Positions 17,248 through 25,739 of a stretch of DNA of 64,000 nucleotides are shown piece after piece. Source of the stretch: JBKQVT01 sp963727245 (GTDB taxonomy: Bacteria > Planctomycetota > Planctomycetia > Pirellulales > Thermoguttaceae). The position numbers and the translations under genes were made by a program. The stretch covers positions 1-64,000 of the forward strand of contig CAVSFO010000019.1 in NCBI GenBank assembly GCA_963727245.1. The letters run 5' to 3'. How positions within the stretch are numbered: position 1 is the stretch's first letter; each line of letters opens with the position of its first letter. Below the pieces are notes generated by a model that worked only from the letters and a program-made list of their open reading frames with translations, did not search any database and was not told the DNA's origin.

Positions 17248-18423
17248 CTACTTCTGCACGCTGAACTTGTACACGGTCGTCTCTTTGTAGGTCTCGCCCG
17301 GCTTCAGGACCGTGGTCGGATAGGTCGGATGGTTCGGCGAGTCGGGATAGTGCTGCGTCTCCAGGCAGAAGGCGAAATGCTTCTGGTACGTCTTGCCGCC
17401 GGCGGTAATCTTGCCGTCGAGGAAGTTCCCCGTGTAGAACTGGACGCCCGGCTGCGTAGTGTAGACTTCCATCACGCGGCCGCTGGTGGGCTCGACCACG
17501 CGCGCGGCCAATTGCGGCCCTTCGCCTTCGGTCGCCGTGTTGAGCACGTAACAGTGGTCGTAGCCGTTATGTTCGCCCTTGCCGACCTGCTCGATGCGGG
17601 AACCGATGGTCATGGGCTTGGTGAAATCCATGGGCGTGCCCTTCACCGCCGCGGGCTCGCCGGTGGGGATCAGGGTGTCGTCCACCGGCAGGTAGCGATC
17701 GGCGTTGATCATCATTTCCTCTGCGAGCACGTCGCCCGCGCCGGCGCCGGCCAGGTTCCAATAGGCGTGATTGGTGAGATTCAGGACGGTCGGCTTGTCG
17801 CAGGTCGCTTCATACTCCATCTTGAGTTTATCGTCGTCGGTCAGGCTGTAGGTGACTGTGTTGGAGAGCTTGCCCGGATATCCTTCCTCGCCGTCGGGGC
17901 TGGTGTAGGTGAAGACGACGCCGACGGAGTCTTTCTTTTCGACCGGCTTGGCTTTCCAGACCACCTTGTCGAATCCCTTCTTGCCGCCGTGCAGATGGTT
18001 AGGTCCGTTGTTCGTGGCCAGCGTATATTCCTTGCCGTCGAGGGTGAATTTGCCCTTGGCGATGCGGTTGGCATAGCGGCCGACGGTGGCGCCGAAATAG
18101 GGCGTGGGCACGTCTGTGCTGATATAATCGGCCAGCGAGTCGCGATAGAGGGTGACGTTGGCGAGCTTGCCGTTGCGGTCGGGCACTTCCACGTCGGTGA
18201 TCGTGGCCCCGTAGGTCATGATCTGGACCTTCAGGCCGTGGGGATTGGTCATCGTGTAGAGGTCGATTTCGGCGCCGTCGGGAAGTTTGCCGTAGGGTGC
18301 TTTCGTCACGCTCATTTTTTGCTCGCCTGGGGTTGAGTGTGTCACGTTCGATTCCTGGGTACAACCTGTCAACAACATGGTGCCGAGCATCGTGGCCCAG
18401 CAGCAATTCCACCAGCGTGTCAT
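17248..18423 (-). CDS. galM: Aldose 1-epimerase (mutarotase), predicted lipoprotein
   Basis: GalM interconverts the alpha and beta anomers of sugars such as galactose and glucose. Family landmarks are FGATVGRYANRIAKG, NGPNHLHGGKKGFDK (catalytic His), NLTNHAYWNLAG, the Asp-containing HNGYDHCYVL and the carboxyl-terminal LETQHYPDSPNHP with the catalytic Glu. The 391-residue protein begins with a lipobox LLTGC near residue 21, so the enzyme should be anchored in the periplasmic space rather than cytosolic. The start overlaps the stop of the upstream TPR gene as ATGA, so the two are coupled. Confidence 0.93.
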   Translation of the reverse strand: MTRWWNCCWATMLGTMLLTGCTQESNVTHSTPGEQKMSVTKAPYGKLPDGAEIDLYTMTNPHGLKVQIMTYGATITDVEVPDRNGKLANVTLYRDSLADYISTDVPTPYFGATVGRYANRIAKGKFTLDGKEYTLATNNGPNHLHGGKKGFDKVVWKAKPVEKKDSVGVVFTYTSPDGEEGYPGKLSNTVTYSLTDDDKLKMEYEATCDKPTVLNLTNHAYWNLAGAGAGDVLAEEMMINADRYLPVDDTLIPTGEPAAVKGTPMDFTKPMTIGSRIEQVGKGEHNGYDHCYVLNTATEGEGPQLAARVVEPTSGRVMEVYTTQPGVQFYTGNFLDGKITAGGKTYQKHFAFCLETQHYPDSPNHPTYPTTVLKPGETYKETTVYKFSVQK

Positions 18424-20114
18424 GGCGACTCTCCTTTTTGGATTTTGCGGATCACTTCCCGGTTCTTCTGCGCGGTTGCGTCCTGGGGATCCAATTCCAG
18501 GACCTTGTCGAAGTCGGCCAAGGCGGCCGGCAGCGCGCCGAGTTTGTAATAGGCGAAACCGCGGTTGCCGTAAGCGGCCGTCAGCCGCGGATTCAGCTCG
18601 ATGGCCTGGGTGTAGTCGATGACGGCGCTTTCCAGTTGGTTCTTCTGCCGATAGGTCAGGCCGCGGTTGAAATGGACTTCGGCCGAGCGCGGATACAACG
18701 ACAGCGACCGGTCGTACTCGGCGATGGCTTTATCCAGCTTGCCCTCCTTCTGCAGCGCAAGGCCGCTCTGGAAGTGGGTCTTCGCCTCGTCGCTGAACTT
18801 CTCCAGGGCGCTTTCCAACCGCTCCACCGCCTCGGCGCGCGACGCATTGTCCTGGACCGGGCCCCACTGCTTATAACCGTCGACCGGCTTGGGATCGACG
18901 CGAAAGACCTGCTTGTAATCGGCCACGGCCTTGTCCAGCTCGTTCTTGCGGAGATAAGCCAAGGCGCGATTGAAGTAGGCCTCGCCATTGTCGGCGTCCA
19001 GCCGGATCGCTTCGGCGAAATCGGCGAAGGCCTTGTCCAAGTCGCCCTTGCGGGCGAAGACACAGCCGCGGCGGAGCCAGCTCATCGTATCGTTGGGCAA
19101 CAGCCGCACCGCCCGATTCAGGTCCGTCAAGGCGCCGCTGTACTGGCCCTGCAAGGCCAGGGCGAAACCGCGCTCGCGATAGGCCTCCGTATAATCGGGA
19201 TCGAGCCGGATCGCTTCGTTGAAATCGGCCAGCGCCTTGTCCATCTCCCCTTGGCGCGAATAGCAGAATCCCCGGCTGAAACGACTGGCCGGATCCGTCG
19301 GCGCCAGCTCGATGGCGCGATTCAAATCGGCCAGCCCCCCCTCGAGGTCGTGCAGCATGGTGCGGGCGTAGCCGCGATCGGACAAGGCCCCGGCGTCCCT
19401 GGGGTCCAGTTGCAGGGCCTGGTTGAAATCAGCCACCGAGTTTTCCCAATTCTCCAACTGCGAGTAGGTCATGCCGCGGCTGACATAGGCCTTCTCATTC
19501 TTGGGGTCGAGCTGGATCGCCTTGTTCAAGTCCCACAGCGCCTCGTTGTACTTGGCTTGCAGGGTCTTGATAAAGCCGCGGTCGCGGTAGGCGTTGGCGT
19601 ACTTCGCGTCGATGCGGATCGTTTCCGTGTAGTCGTCGATGGCCTTGTCGTTGTCCCCCTTGCGGTAATAAGTGAAGCCGCGGTTGAAATGCGCGACGGC
19701 GTAGTTCGGATTGAGCTGGATTGCCTTATCCAGGTCGGCCAAGGCCGCCGCGAACTTGCCTTTCATCGTGTAGGCCAGGCCGCGCGTGCTGTAGGCAGGC
19801 GACGACTTGGGATCCAGTCGAATCGCCTCCGTCAGGGCGGTGATCGCCTCGTCCCATTTTGCCTCGTCCACGGCGGCGACGCCCTGGCGGTAGGGCTCGC
19901 TCTCCGTCGGCGCTAACTCCGGCACGGCGCCGGACGGGCCCTTCTCGTCGCCGCCCTGCTGGTCCAATGCGGGCGGGTCCTTCGTCTCCTGGTCGCCGGG
20001 GCGGTCGCGCGGCCCGCGAAGGCGGAATCCGCCGCTACCAAGCTGCGCACGAGCGACCGCCGGGCCGACGGCCATCCACGCGATGAGCAGAGCGATAATC
20101 AAGAAGTTTCTCAT
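18420..20114 (-). CDS. Secreted tetratricopeptide repeat protein
   Basis: The 564-residue protein has a signal peptide (FLIIALLIAWMAVGPAVARA) and a polar linker to about residue 70. At least 12 TPR units of 34 residues follow (for example AYRDRGFIKTLQAKYNEALW and AVADYKQVFRVDPKP). Such arrays act as protein-binding scaffolds. A 40-residue break near residue 390 separates the repeats into two blocks. It is translationally coupled to the epimerase downstream, which may hint at a carbohydrate-related periplasmic role, but no partner can be named. Confidence 0.88.
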   Translation of the reverse strand: MRNFLIIALLIAWMAVGPAVARAQLGSGGFRLRGPRDRPGDQETKDPPALDQQGGDEKGPSGAVPELAPTESEPYRQGVAAVDEAKWDEAITALTEAIRLDPKSSPAYSTRGLAYTMKGKFAAALADLDKAIQLNPNYAVAHFNRGFTYYRKGDNDKAIDDYTETIRIDAKYANAYRDRGFIKTLQAKYNEALWDLNKAIQLDPKNEKAYVSRGMTYSQLENWENSVADFNQALQLDPRDAGALSDRGYARTMLHDLEGGLADLNRAIELAPTDPASRFSRGFCYSRQGEMDKALADFNEAIRLDPDYTEAYRERGFALALQGQYSGALTDLNRAVRLLPNDTMSWLRRGCVFARKGDLDKAFADFAEAIRLDADNGEAYFNRALAYLRKNELDKAVADYKQVFRVDPKPVDGYKQWGPVQDNASRAEAVERLESALEKFSDEAKTHFQSGLALQKEGKLDKAIAEYDRSLSLYPRSAEVHFNRGLTYRQKNQLESAVIDYTQAIELNPRLTAAYGNRGFAYYKLGALPAALADFDKVLELDPQDATAQKNREVIRKIQKGESP

Positions 20115-20158
20115 TGGGCGAAACCTTTTGCTGGTAAATCACTGGCCCGCGGCGTTAT

Positions 20159-20178
20159 CCGGGGGCTTACGCCCCCGG
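20159..20178. repeat. Hairpin repeat CCGGGGGC-ttac-GCCCCCGG
   Basis: A perfect 8-bp stem with a four-base loop, flanked by GTTAT and CTCGG. The same layout with the same flanks occurs inverted at 44243-44262 (CCGGAGGC-gtca-GCCTCCGG). Compensating base changes in the stem suggest that the hairpin itself is conserved. Confidence 0.75.
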
Positions 20179-20191
20179 CTCGGTTAAGCGC

Positions 20192-20247
20192 GTCCCTGGT
20201 CCCCGGCCCCCGGCCCCCAGCCCCTGGCCCCTGGCCCCTGGCCCCTA
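20192..20247. repeat. Tandem CCCCTGG / CCCCCGG low-complexity repeat
   Basis: A run of seven-base units, CCCCGGC, CCCCAGC and then CCCCTGG repeated, read on the minus strand as GGGGCCA. It lies between mutM and the TPR gene. A G-quadruplex is possible on the G-rich strand. Confidence 0.7.
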
Positions 20248-20275
20248 ACTAACCTACCCGCTTTTCCGCCGAACA

Positions 20276-21124
20276 TCAATCCCCGCCCCGCTTGGACTGG
20301 CAGGCCGGGCAAAAGAACGTCGATCGCTGACATTGCACGATCCGCACCACGTCGGCCTGGCCGCAACGCACGCAGCGCTGGCCGGCCCGCTGATAGACCC
20401 AGTGGCAAAGCTGGTAATTTCCCGGCTGGTTGCGGGCGATACGGTAGGTGCCGTCGCGGAGGGTCGAGCCCTGGTGGCGGATGGCCGCCCGCAGGATCTC
20501 TTGGGTCGCGGCGTGCAGGGCGGTCCACTGTGCCGGCCGCAGCCGCCGGCAGGGCAGGGCGGGATGGATGCCGGCGCGGTGCAGGATTTCGGAGGCGTAC
20601 AGGTTTCCGATGCCGGCCACCGCCCGCTGGTCCAAAAGCGCCACCTTGATGTCGCGGCGGCTGGCGCCCAGCCGCTGGCGCAACGCGGCGGCCGAAACTT
20701 CCAGGGCATCGGGGCCCAGCCGGTCCGGCCCGTAATGCCGGTCGAACTGGCGGGGTGAAACCAGCCGCGCCACCCCCAGCCCGCGCTGGTCCCAAAAGAT
20801 CAGCTCGGCGGCCGGGCCGCCGGAGAGGTGGAAGACCAGGCGGACGTGCGCGGCGTCGGGCGGATCGGCCAGCAGCACCAGCCCGGTCATGCGCGGTTCC
20901 AGGACGATGCGGTCGCCGTTGTCCAATTCCAGCACGATCCGCTTGCCCAGTCGTGCCACGCCGCGGATCCGGCGGCCCAGCGCGCGGCGGCGAAACTCGC
21001 CCAGCGGCGGGACAATCCGGATGGACTGAAGCCGGCAACGGGGCCGGCGGAGATCGTCGATGCGGCAGCCCGCCACCACCGCAATTCCGCGACGCATCGT
21101 TTCGACTTCAGGGAGTTCTGGCAT
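20276..21124 (-). CDS. mutM: Formamidopyrimidine-DNA glycosylase (Fpg/MutM)
   Basis: Removes 8-oxoguanine and other oxidised purines and cuts the strand by beta/delta elimination. The protein starts MPELPEVE, giving the catalytic Pro-1 and Glu-2 after Met removal. The conserved lysine is in RLGKRIVLEL, GIGNLYASEILHRAGI is the helix-two-turn-helix, and the carboxyl-terminal zinc finger is CVRCG...CQRSTFFCPACQ. At 282 residues it is of normal length. Its start lies 17 bases inside the end of the upstream zinc-ribbon/chagasin-like gene, so they are probably cotranscribed. Confidence 0.96.
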   Translation of the reverse strand: MPELPEVETMRRGIAVVAGCRIDDLRRPRCRLQSIRIVPPLGEFRRRALGRRIRGVARLGKRIVLELDNGDRIVLEPRMTGLVLLADPPDAAHVRLVFHLSGGPAAELIFWDQRGLGVARLVSPRQFDRHYGPDRLGPDALEVSAAALRQRLGASRRDIKVALLDQRAVAGIGNLYASEILHRAGIHPALPCRRLRPAQWTALHAATQEILRAAIRHQGSTLRDGTYRIARNQPGNYQLCHWVYQRAGQRCVRCGQADVVRIVQCQRSTFFCPACQSKRGGD

Positions 21125-22190
21125 GGGGCGGGGCCGGTCGCGGGGGCAACACCTCGACCGCGCAGCGAAAGGTATCGGCGGACTGCTGGTTCTTCTCCCA
21201 GGGCCGCACGTAGATGAGATTGATCGTCGTGATGCCCGGCTGCGCGGCCCGGAACTTGAAGAAGAACGTCCCGCCCGTGCCGACCATGCCGGGCCGGGCC
21301 GACAAGGGAACGTATTCGGGCGGCACTACCATCTGCAGCGATTTGCCGGCCGGCGCCGCGGCCTGCCACTGATAGCCGGTGGTGGGATTGCCCGGCACTC
21401 GGATCAGCACCCACTGCCCGACGGAAACCTGGAAACGCTTGCCATTGTCGACCTTGGCGATTTCGAACCACGGCGACGCGGCCGGCAGCGCGCCCGGGAC
21501 CGCGGGCAGGGCCAATTGGACTCCCACCCGGTTGGCCCGGCGGGACGGAAACGGCATCCAACCGTGCAGACCCCATCGCGTCGGCGGCGAGTCGACCCAG
21601 TAGATCGGCCCCCAGGGCGTGCGGTAATAATCGTTCGGCAGCGGGCGAGGCAATTTCCGGCCGTCGTAGAGCAACAGTCCGCGCCGCGCCTCGGTGGGCG
21701 TGCCGGGATCGCTGATTTCCAGCGTGTACTGCCAGCGGCCCGACCGGTAACTGCCCGGCCTGTTCGGATTGATGGGCTTGGGCGGCAGCGGCGGTGGGTT
21801 GGCCGGAGCGGCCGGAGCAGCCGGAGCGGCCGGAGCAGCCGGAGCGGCCGTGCCAGCGGGCGGCGGCGTGGCAGGCGGCGGCGTGGCAGGCGGCGGACCG
21901 CCCGCCGGCGCCGCGACCGGGGCGGGACTTTGCCCCGCCGCACCGGCAGGCAGCGGCTTGGCCTCCGCGTCCAGTGCCACCAGGCAGTGCTCGCAGCGGT
22001 GCAGCGAGGCACTGCACTTCGGGCAGAGTTTCAGCGCCGGGCTGGCGGTCGGGGCGCCGCAGACAACGCACGTGCCCGAGGCGCCGACGAACATCAGGTC
22101 CTTGCACTTCGGGCACAACGTCGCCCGGGCCTCGGCGCACCAGGCCAGCACGATCGCCACCCCGGCCACTGCAAGCATCTTCCCTGTCAT
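21108..22190 (-). CDS. Exported zinc-ribbon protein with chagasin-like (I42) protease-inhibitor domain
   Basis: A signal peptide ending near residue 23 is followed by two CxxC pairs of zinc-ribbon type (CPKCKDLMF...CVVCG, then CPKCSASLHRCEHC). A Pro/Ala linker follows (about residues 80-140, with PAAP repeats). The last 110 residues read like a chagasin/I42 inhibitor of papain-type cysteine peptidases: NPTTGYQW, then GMVGTGG, then RPWEK, in the order and spacing of that family's three loops. The region in between (about 150-240) is not recognised. A zinc ribbon after a secretion signal is odd. The gene overlaps mutM by 17 bases. Length 360 residues. Confidence 0.75.
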   Translation of the reverse strand: MTGKMLAVAGVAIVLAWCAEARATLCPKCKDLMFVGASGTCVVCGAPTASPALKLCPKCSASLHRCEHCLVALDAEAKPLPAGAAGQSPAPVAAPAGGPPPATPPPATPPPAGTAAPAAPAAPAAPAAPANPPPLPPKPINPNRPGSYRSGRWQYTLEISDPGTPTEARRGLLLYDGRKLPRPLPNDYYRTPWGPIYWVDSPPTRWGLHGWMPFPSRRANRVGVQLALPAVPGALPAASPWFEIAKVDNGKRFQVSVGQWVLIRVPGNPTTGYQWQAAAPAGKSLQMVVPPEYVPLSARPGMVGTGGTFFFKFRAAQPGITTINLIYVRPWEKNQQSADTFRCAVEVLPPRPAPPHARTP

Positions 22191-22274
22191 GGATCAATCC
22201 TTTGCAACATCGAGGGCATCCGGGAATTCCGTTGAAACAACATTTGCACAACCAAGGGTTTGACGTTGAGGATT

Positions 22275-22412
22275 CCACGCAAAGGCGCCAAGCCGCAAAG
22301 GCGCAGAGGCGTGGAAGAGACGAAGAGGAAAGTCGGATCGTCTTCGCAGGCTGTCGGTTTACCACTCACCCCTTCTTCCTCTTTCTTTGCGGCTTGCGCA
22401 CTTGGCGGGAGA
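22275..22412. repeat. Fold-back element with CGCCAAG-CCGCAAAGG arms, copy 1
   Basis: The left arm (22275-22309, ACGCAAAGGCGCCAAGCCGC and on) returns inverted at 22385-22411 as CTTTGCGGCTTGCGCACTTG. A related element with longer arms is at 43045-43190. The intergenic stretch 22191-22509 otherwise shows no gene. Confidence 0.75.
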
Positions 22413-22509
22413 AAGTTCTCGCTGTAGCGTTGCCAAGACGGCGATGTTCTTGCCTCCGAGTTCCCGGACACACTCTTGCAAACTTCTTTCTCCAGAAGGC
22501 ATTCTGTTT

Positions 22510-23659
22510 CTACGCCTCGGCCAACGTTTTCACGATCACCACGGTAATGTCGTCCTGGTGCGGTTGATTGCGGCAGAAGCCGATGACTTCGTCGTAGAGG
22601 GCACGGATGATTTGCCGCGCCGGGTTGTCGCGCTCGCTGCGAATGACCTCCAACGCGCGGCCGACGCCGAAGCGGACCCGGCCGGGCGATTCCGCCTCGA
22701 TCAAGCCGTCGGTGAAGAAGGCCATGATGTCGCCCGCGAGCAAGGCCATCGCCGGCACGGCGGGGACCACCGTTTCCGCCTCGACGCCCAGGGGAATGCT
22801 GGTGCTGTCCAAGACGGTGACGTTGCCGGCCGCATGGAGCAGGTAGCCCCGCTGCCCGGCGCTGGCGTACTCGAAAGAGCGCTGGCGGTGATCGAGACGC
22901 ACCAGCGCCAAGGTGACGAAGTGGAAGTCGCCGGTATCGACCGCCAGGACGCGGTTGGCGCAGGTGAGGATATCGCCGGCGTCGCACTGGGTCTGCGCCA
23001 GGGTCCGCAAGCAGGCGCGGGTTTCCGACATCAGCAGGGCGGGGCCCATGCCGTGGCTGCTGACGTCGCCGAGCACGATCCCCAGGCAGCCGTCCACCAT
23101 GGAGATGTAGTCGAAGTAATCGCCGGCGGCATCCTTGGCGGGATACAGGGCGCCGGCGATGTCGAAGCCCGGCAGCGCGGGAGATCGCAGCGGGTAGAGG
23201 CGTTGCTGGATTTCCTGGGCCGCCCGGAACTCTTCCGAAGCGTCGCGGAGCGCCTCTTCGGCGCGGCGTCGCCGGCTGCGCTCGATGGCATAACGGATGG
23301 AGCGCACCGAGCAGGTTGTCGTCGACTTTCCCTTTCACGAGGTAATCTTGGGCGCCGGCCTGGACCGCCTTGATGGCCGCCGTCTCGTCGTCGTAGCCGG
23401 AGAGCACGACGATGGGCACGTCGGCGGCGTGGGCGTGCATGACGAAGAAGGTTTCCAGGCCGCGGCTGTCGGGCAGCGTGAGGTCCAGGAGGATGATGTC
23501 GAAGGAGCCCTCCTTGCAGCGCTCGACGCCCGCCGAAAGCAACTCCACGTGGGCCAGCTCGAAGGGGCCGTCCCAGCGGTCGGCCAGCAGGTTGCGCATG
23601 ACCCACACGTCGTCGGGATCGTCTTCCACCAGCAGAATGCGGATTCGTTGGCGCGGCAT
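22510..23659 (-). CDS. Response regulator fused to SpoIIE/PP2C-type phosphatase (one apparent frameshift)
   Basis: The receiver domain (about residues 1-125) shows the acidic pair in LLVEDDPDD, the phospho-acceptor in ILLDLTLPDSRG and the lysine in YLVKGKV. A short helical linker (RSRRRRAEEALRDASEEF) joins it to a PP2C/RsbU-like Ser/Thr phosphatase with AKDAAGDYFDY, VLGDVSSHGMGPALLM, GDIMAFFTDGLIEA and HQDDITVVIV, which carry the metal-binding acids. The frame breaks near 23308, just after the receiver; adding one GC in the local GCGC run restores it. Such proteins pass two-component signals to partner-switching systems. Last gene of an operon with the kinase and regulator upstream. Confidence 0.87.
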
Positions 23660-23674
23660 GGCGGCCCTTGACCC

Positions 23675-24118
23675 TCAATCCCGGCCCGGCGGTTCGACCG
23701 TCTCGAACCAATACTTGGCCAGGGTATCCATCAGATCGACCAAGGCGCGGAACGTCACCGGCTTGGTCAGGTACGAGTTCACTCCCATCCGATACGCGTA
23801 TTCGATGTCGCCGTGGTCCGTGGAGGTGGTCAGGACGACGACGGGGATCTGCTTGAGGCGGGCGTCGCCTTTGAGTTCCCTCAGCGCCTCGCGGCCGTCC
23901 ATCTTGGGCATTTTCAGGTCCAGCAGGATGAGGTCGGGCAGGGGGGCGGCGCCGGCCGGGGCGTAGGGGCCGCGGCGGTGCAGATAGTCCAGCAGATCCT
24001 CGCCGTCGCGGACGACGCGGAGGTCGTAGTCGCGGCCGTTCTCGACCAGGGCCTCGCGCACCAGCAAGCAGTCGTCGGCATCGTCGTCGGCCATGAGGAT
24101 GACGCCCGCTTTTCGCAT
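23675..24118 (-). CDS. Single-domain response regulator
   Basis: 147 residues, a receiver domain only: acidic pair in MADDDADD, phospho-acceptor Asp in LILLDLKMPKMDG, Thr in VVVLTTS and Lys in YLTKPV. There is no output domain, so it passes signal by phosphotransfer or protein contact, as the Rcp1-like regulators do. It lies three bases after the kinase gene and 15 bases before the regulator/phosphatase gene. Confidence 0.92.
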   Translation of the reverse strand: MRKAGVILMADDDADDCLLVREALVENGRDYDLRVVRDGEDLLDYLHRRGPYAPAGAAPLPDLILLDLKMPKMDGREALRELKGDARLKQIPVVVLTTSTDHGDIEYAYRMGVNSYLTKPVTFRALVDLMDTLAKYWFETVEPPGRD

Positions 24119-24121
24119 CGC

Positions 24122-25681
24122 TTACCCCGCCTTTCCGCGCTGCACGACCGGCAGCAGCACCTCGAAGGTCGAGCCCTTGCCGGGGCTGCCCTGCGCGCTG
24201 ATCTTGCCGCCGTGATGTTCGGCGATTTTCCGGCAGATGGCCAGGCCGATGCCCGTTCCCTGGTAGACCTCGCGGGGGTGCAGGCGCTGGAAGATGCCGA
24301 AGATGCGCTCCTGGTGGCGGGGATCGAAGCCGATGCCGTTGTCCTCGACGGTGATGCGGCACATCTCCCCGGCCGGCAGCCTTTCCCCCTCGCGGCGGGC
24401 GTGCGGCGCCACGTAGCGACCCTCGATCTTGACGACGGGGGCCTCCTCCGGGCGGCGGAATTTCAAGGCGTTGCCGATGAGGTTTTGCAGCAACTGCCGC
24501 ATCAGCAAGGGATCGGCCTGGATCGTCGGCAGCTTGCCCGCCTCCACCCGCCCCCCCGCCTGCTCGATCTGCACCTCCAGGTCGGAAACGACTTCGCGCA
24601 CGATCTGCGCCAAATCGACGGGGACGAATTCCCTGCTGCGGGTGGTGACGCGGGAGAGCGTCAACAGGTCGTCGATCAAGCTCTGCATCCGCGCCGCGGC
24701 GCTCTGCATCCGCTCGACGCACTCGCGGCCGGTCTCGTCCAACGCCTCCTTGCACTTCAGCTCCAGGCGATCGCCGAAGGTGCGGATCTTGCGCAGCGGC
24801 TCCTGCAGATCATGCGACGCCACGTAGGCGAATTGTTCCAGGTCGCGGTTGGATCGCTCCAGCTCGGCGGCGTAGCGGGCCTGCTCCTCCTCCGCCTTCT
24901 TCCGCAGGCTGATGTCGCGGAGGAAGAACGTCAGCACCGGCTCGCCCTGCTCATGGCTGAGGGTCATGGCCATTTCGGCGGGAAAGGTCTCGCCGCTGGC
25001 CCGCACCGCCGTCACTTCCACCCGCTTGCCCAGCATCGATCCCTCGCCCGCTTCCAGGTAGCGCTCGATGCGGTTGCGCTGGCCGGCGCTGGCCGAAGGG
25101 GGGAAGAGCACGTCCGCCGGCCGCGTCCCCAGCACCTTGTCGCGGGAGTGGCCGAACGCCTGCTCGGCCGCCCGATTGAACTCGGTGATGATCCCCTCGT
25201 GATTGATGGTGAGGATCGGGTCCAGCGACGATTCGAGGATGGCGTGTTTGCGGGCCTGCGATTCCTCCAGCGACTCGCGGAGCCGGTCCCAGGGGCCGGC
25301 GTCGCGGTGCAGGACGGCCAGGCAGGTCGGTTTGTCGCTTTGCGGCGTCTTGACGCGAAACATGATCGTCTGCACCGCCAGCAGCTCGCCGCTCTTGCGG
25401 TTGCGCAACTGGCTGCGGCCCTCCCAGTGCCCGCTGCGATTGACCGCCGGCACCGCCACGTCGCGGAGTTCCTTCCACGAGTCCTCGGAGTAGTAGTCGT
25501 GCAGGCTGCCCGAGGGGACGGGCTCCTCTTCGCCCAGGCCGATCATGCGGCGGGCGGCCAGATTGAAGTAGAAGGGCTCGCCGTGGGAGGTGGCCAGGCA
25601 GATGAAGTCGGCGGTCGAATCGGCCAGCGCGCGGCAAATCGAGTCGTTATTGGCGATCAGCACGTCCAGCAACTCGCTCAT
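24122..25681 (-). CDS. PAS-domain sensor histidine kinase
   Basis: 519 residues without membrane segments. Two PAS domains (about 15-130 and 145-270; the second contains ILTINHEGIITEFNRAAEQ) are followed by a HisKA domain with the phospho-acceptor His in YVASHDLQEPLRKI. The HATPase_c domain has NLIGNALKFR, DNGIGFDP and GTGIGLAICRKI. The HDLQEPLR type is that of the phytochrome-like kinases, although no chromophore domain is present. It is a soluble sensor; the signal is unknown. It is the first gene of a kinase, regulator, regulator-phosphatase operon. Confidence 0.93.
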   Translation of the reverse strand: MSELLDVLIANNDSICRALADSTADFICLATSHGEPFYFNLAARRMIGLGEEEPVPSGSLHDYYSEDSWKELRDVAVPAVNRSGHWEGRSQLRNRKSGELLAVQTIMFRVKTPQSDKPTCLAVLHRDAGPWDRLRESLEESQARKHAILESSLDPILTINHEGIITEFNRAAEQAFGHSRDKVLGTRPADVLFPPSASAGQRNRIERYLEAGEGSMLGKRVEVTAVRASGETFPAEMAMTLSHEQGEPVLTFFLRDISLRKKAEEEQARYAAELERSNRDLEQFAYVASHDLQEPLRKIRTFGDRLELKCKEALDETGRECVERMQSAAARMQSLIDDLLTLSRVTTRSREFVPVDLAQIVREVVSDLEVQIEQAGGRVEAGKLPTIQADPLLMRQLLQNLIGNALKFRRPEEAPVVKIEGRYVAPHARREGERLPAGEMCRITVEDNGIGFDPRHQERIFGIFQRLHPREVYQGTGIGLAICRKIAEHHGGKISAQGSPGKGSTFEVLLPVVQRGKAG

Positions 25682-25739
25682 GGGCCGGCAACCCCCCCGC
25701 TATTGATTATGGCCCGCTTCGCCCGGGTGTCAAGAGACG

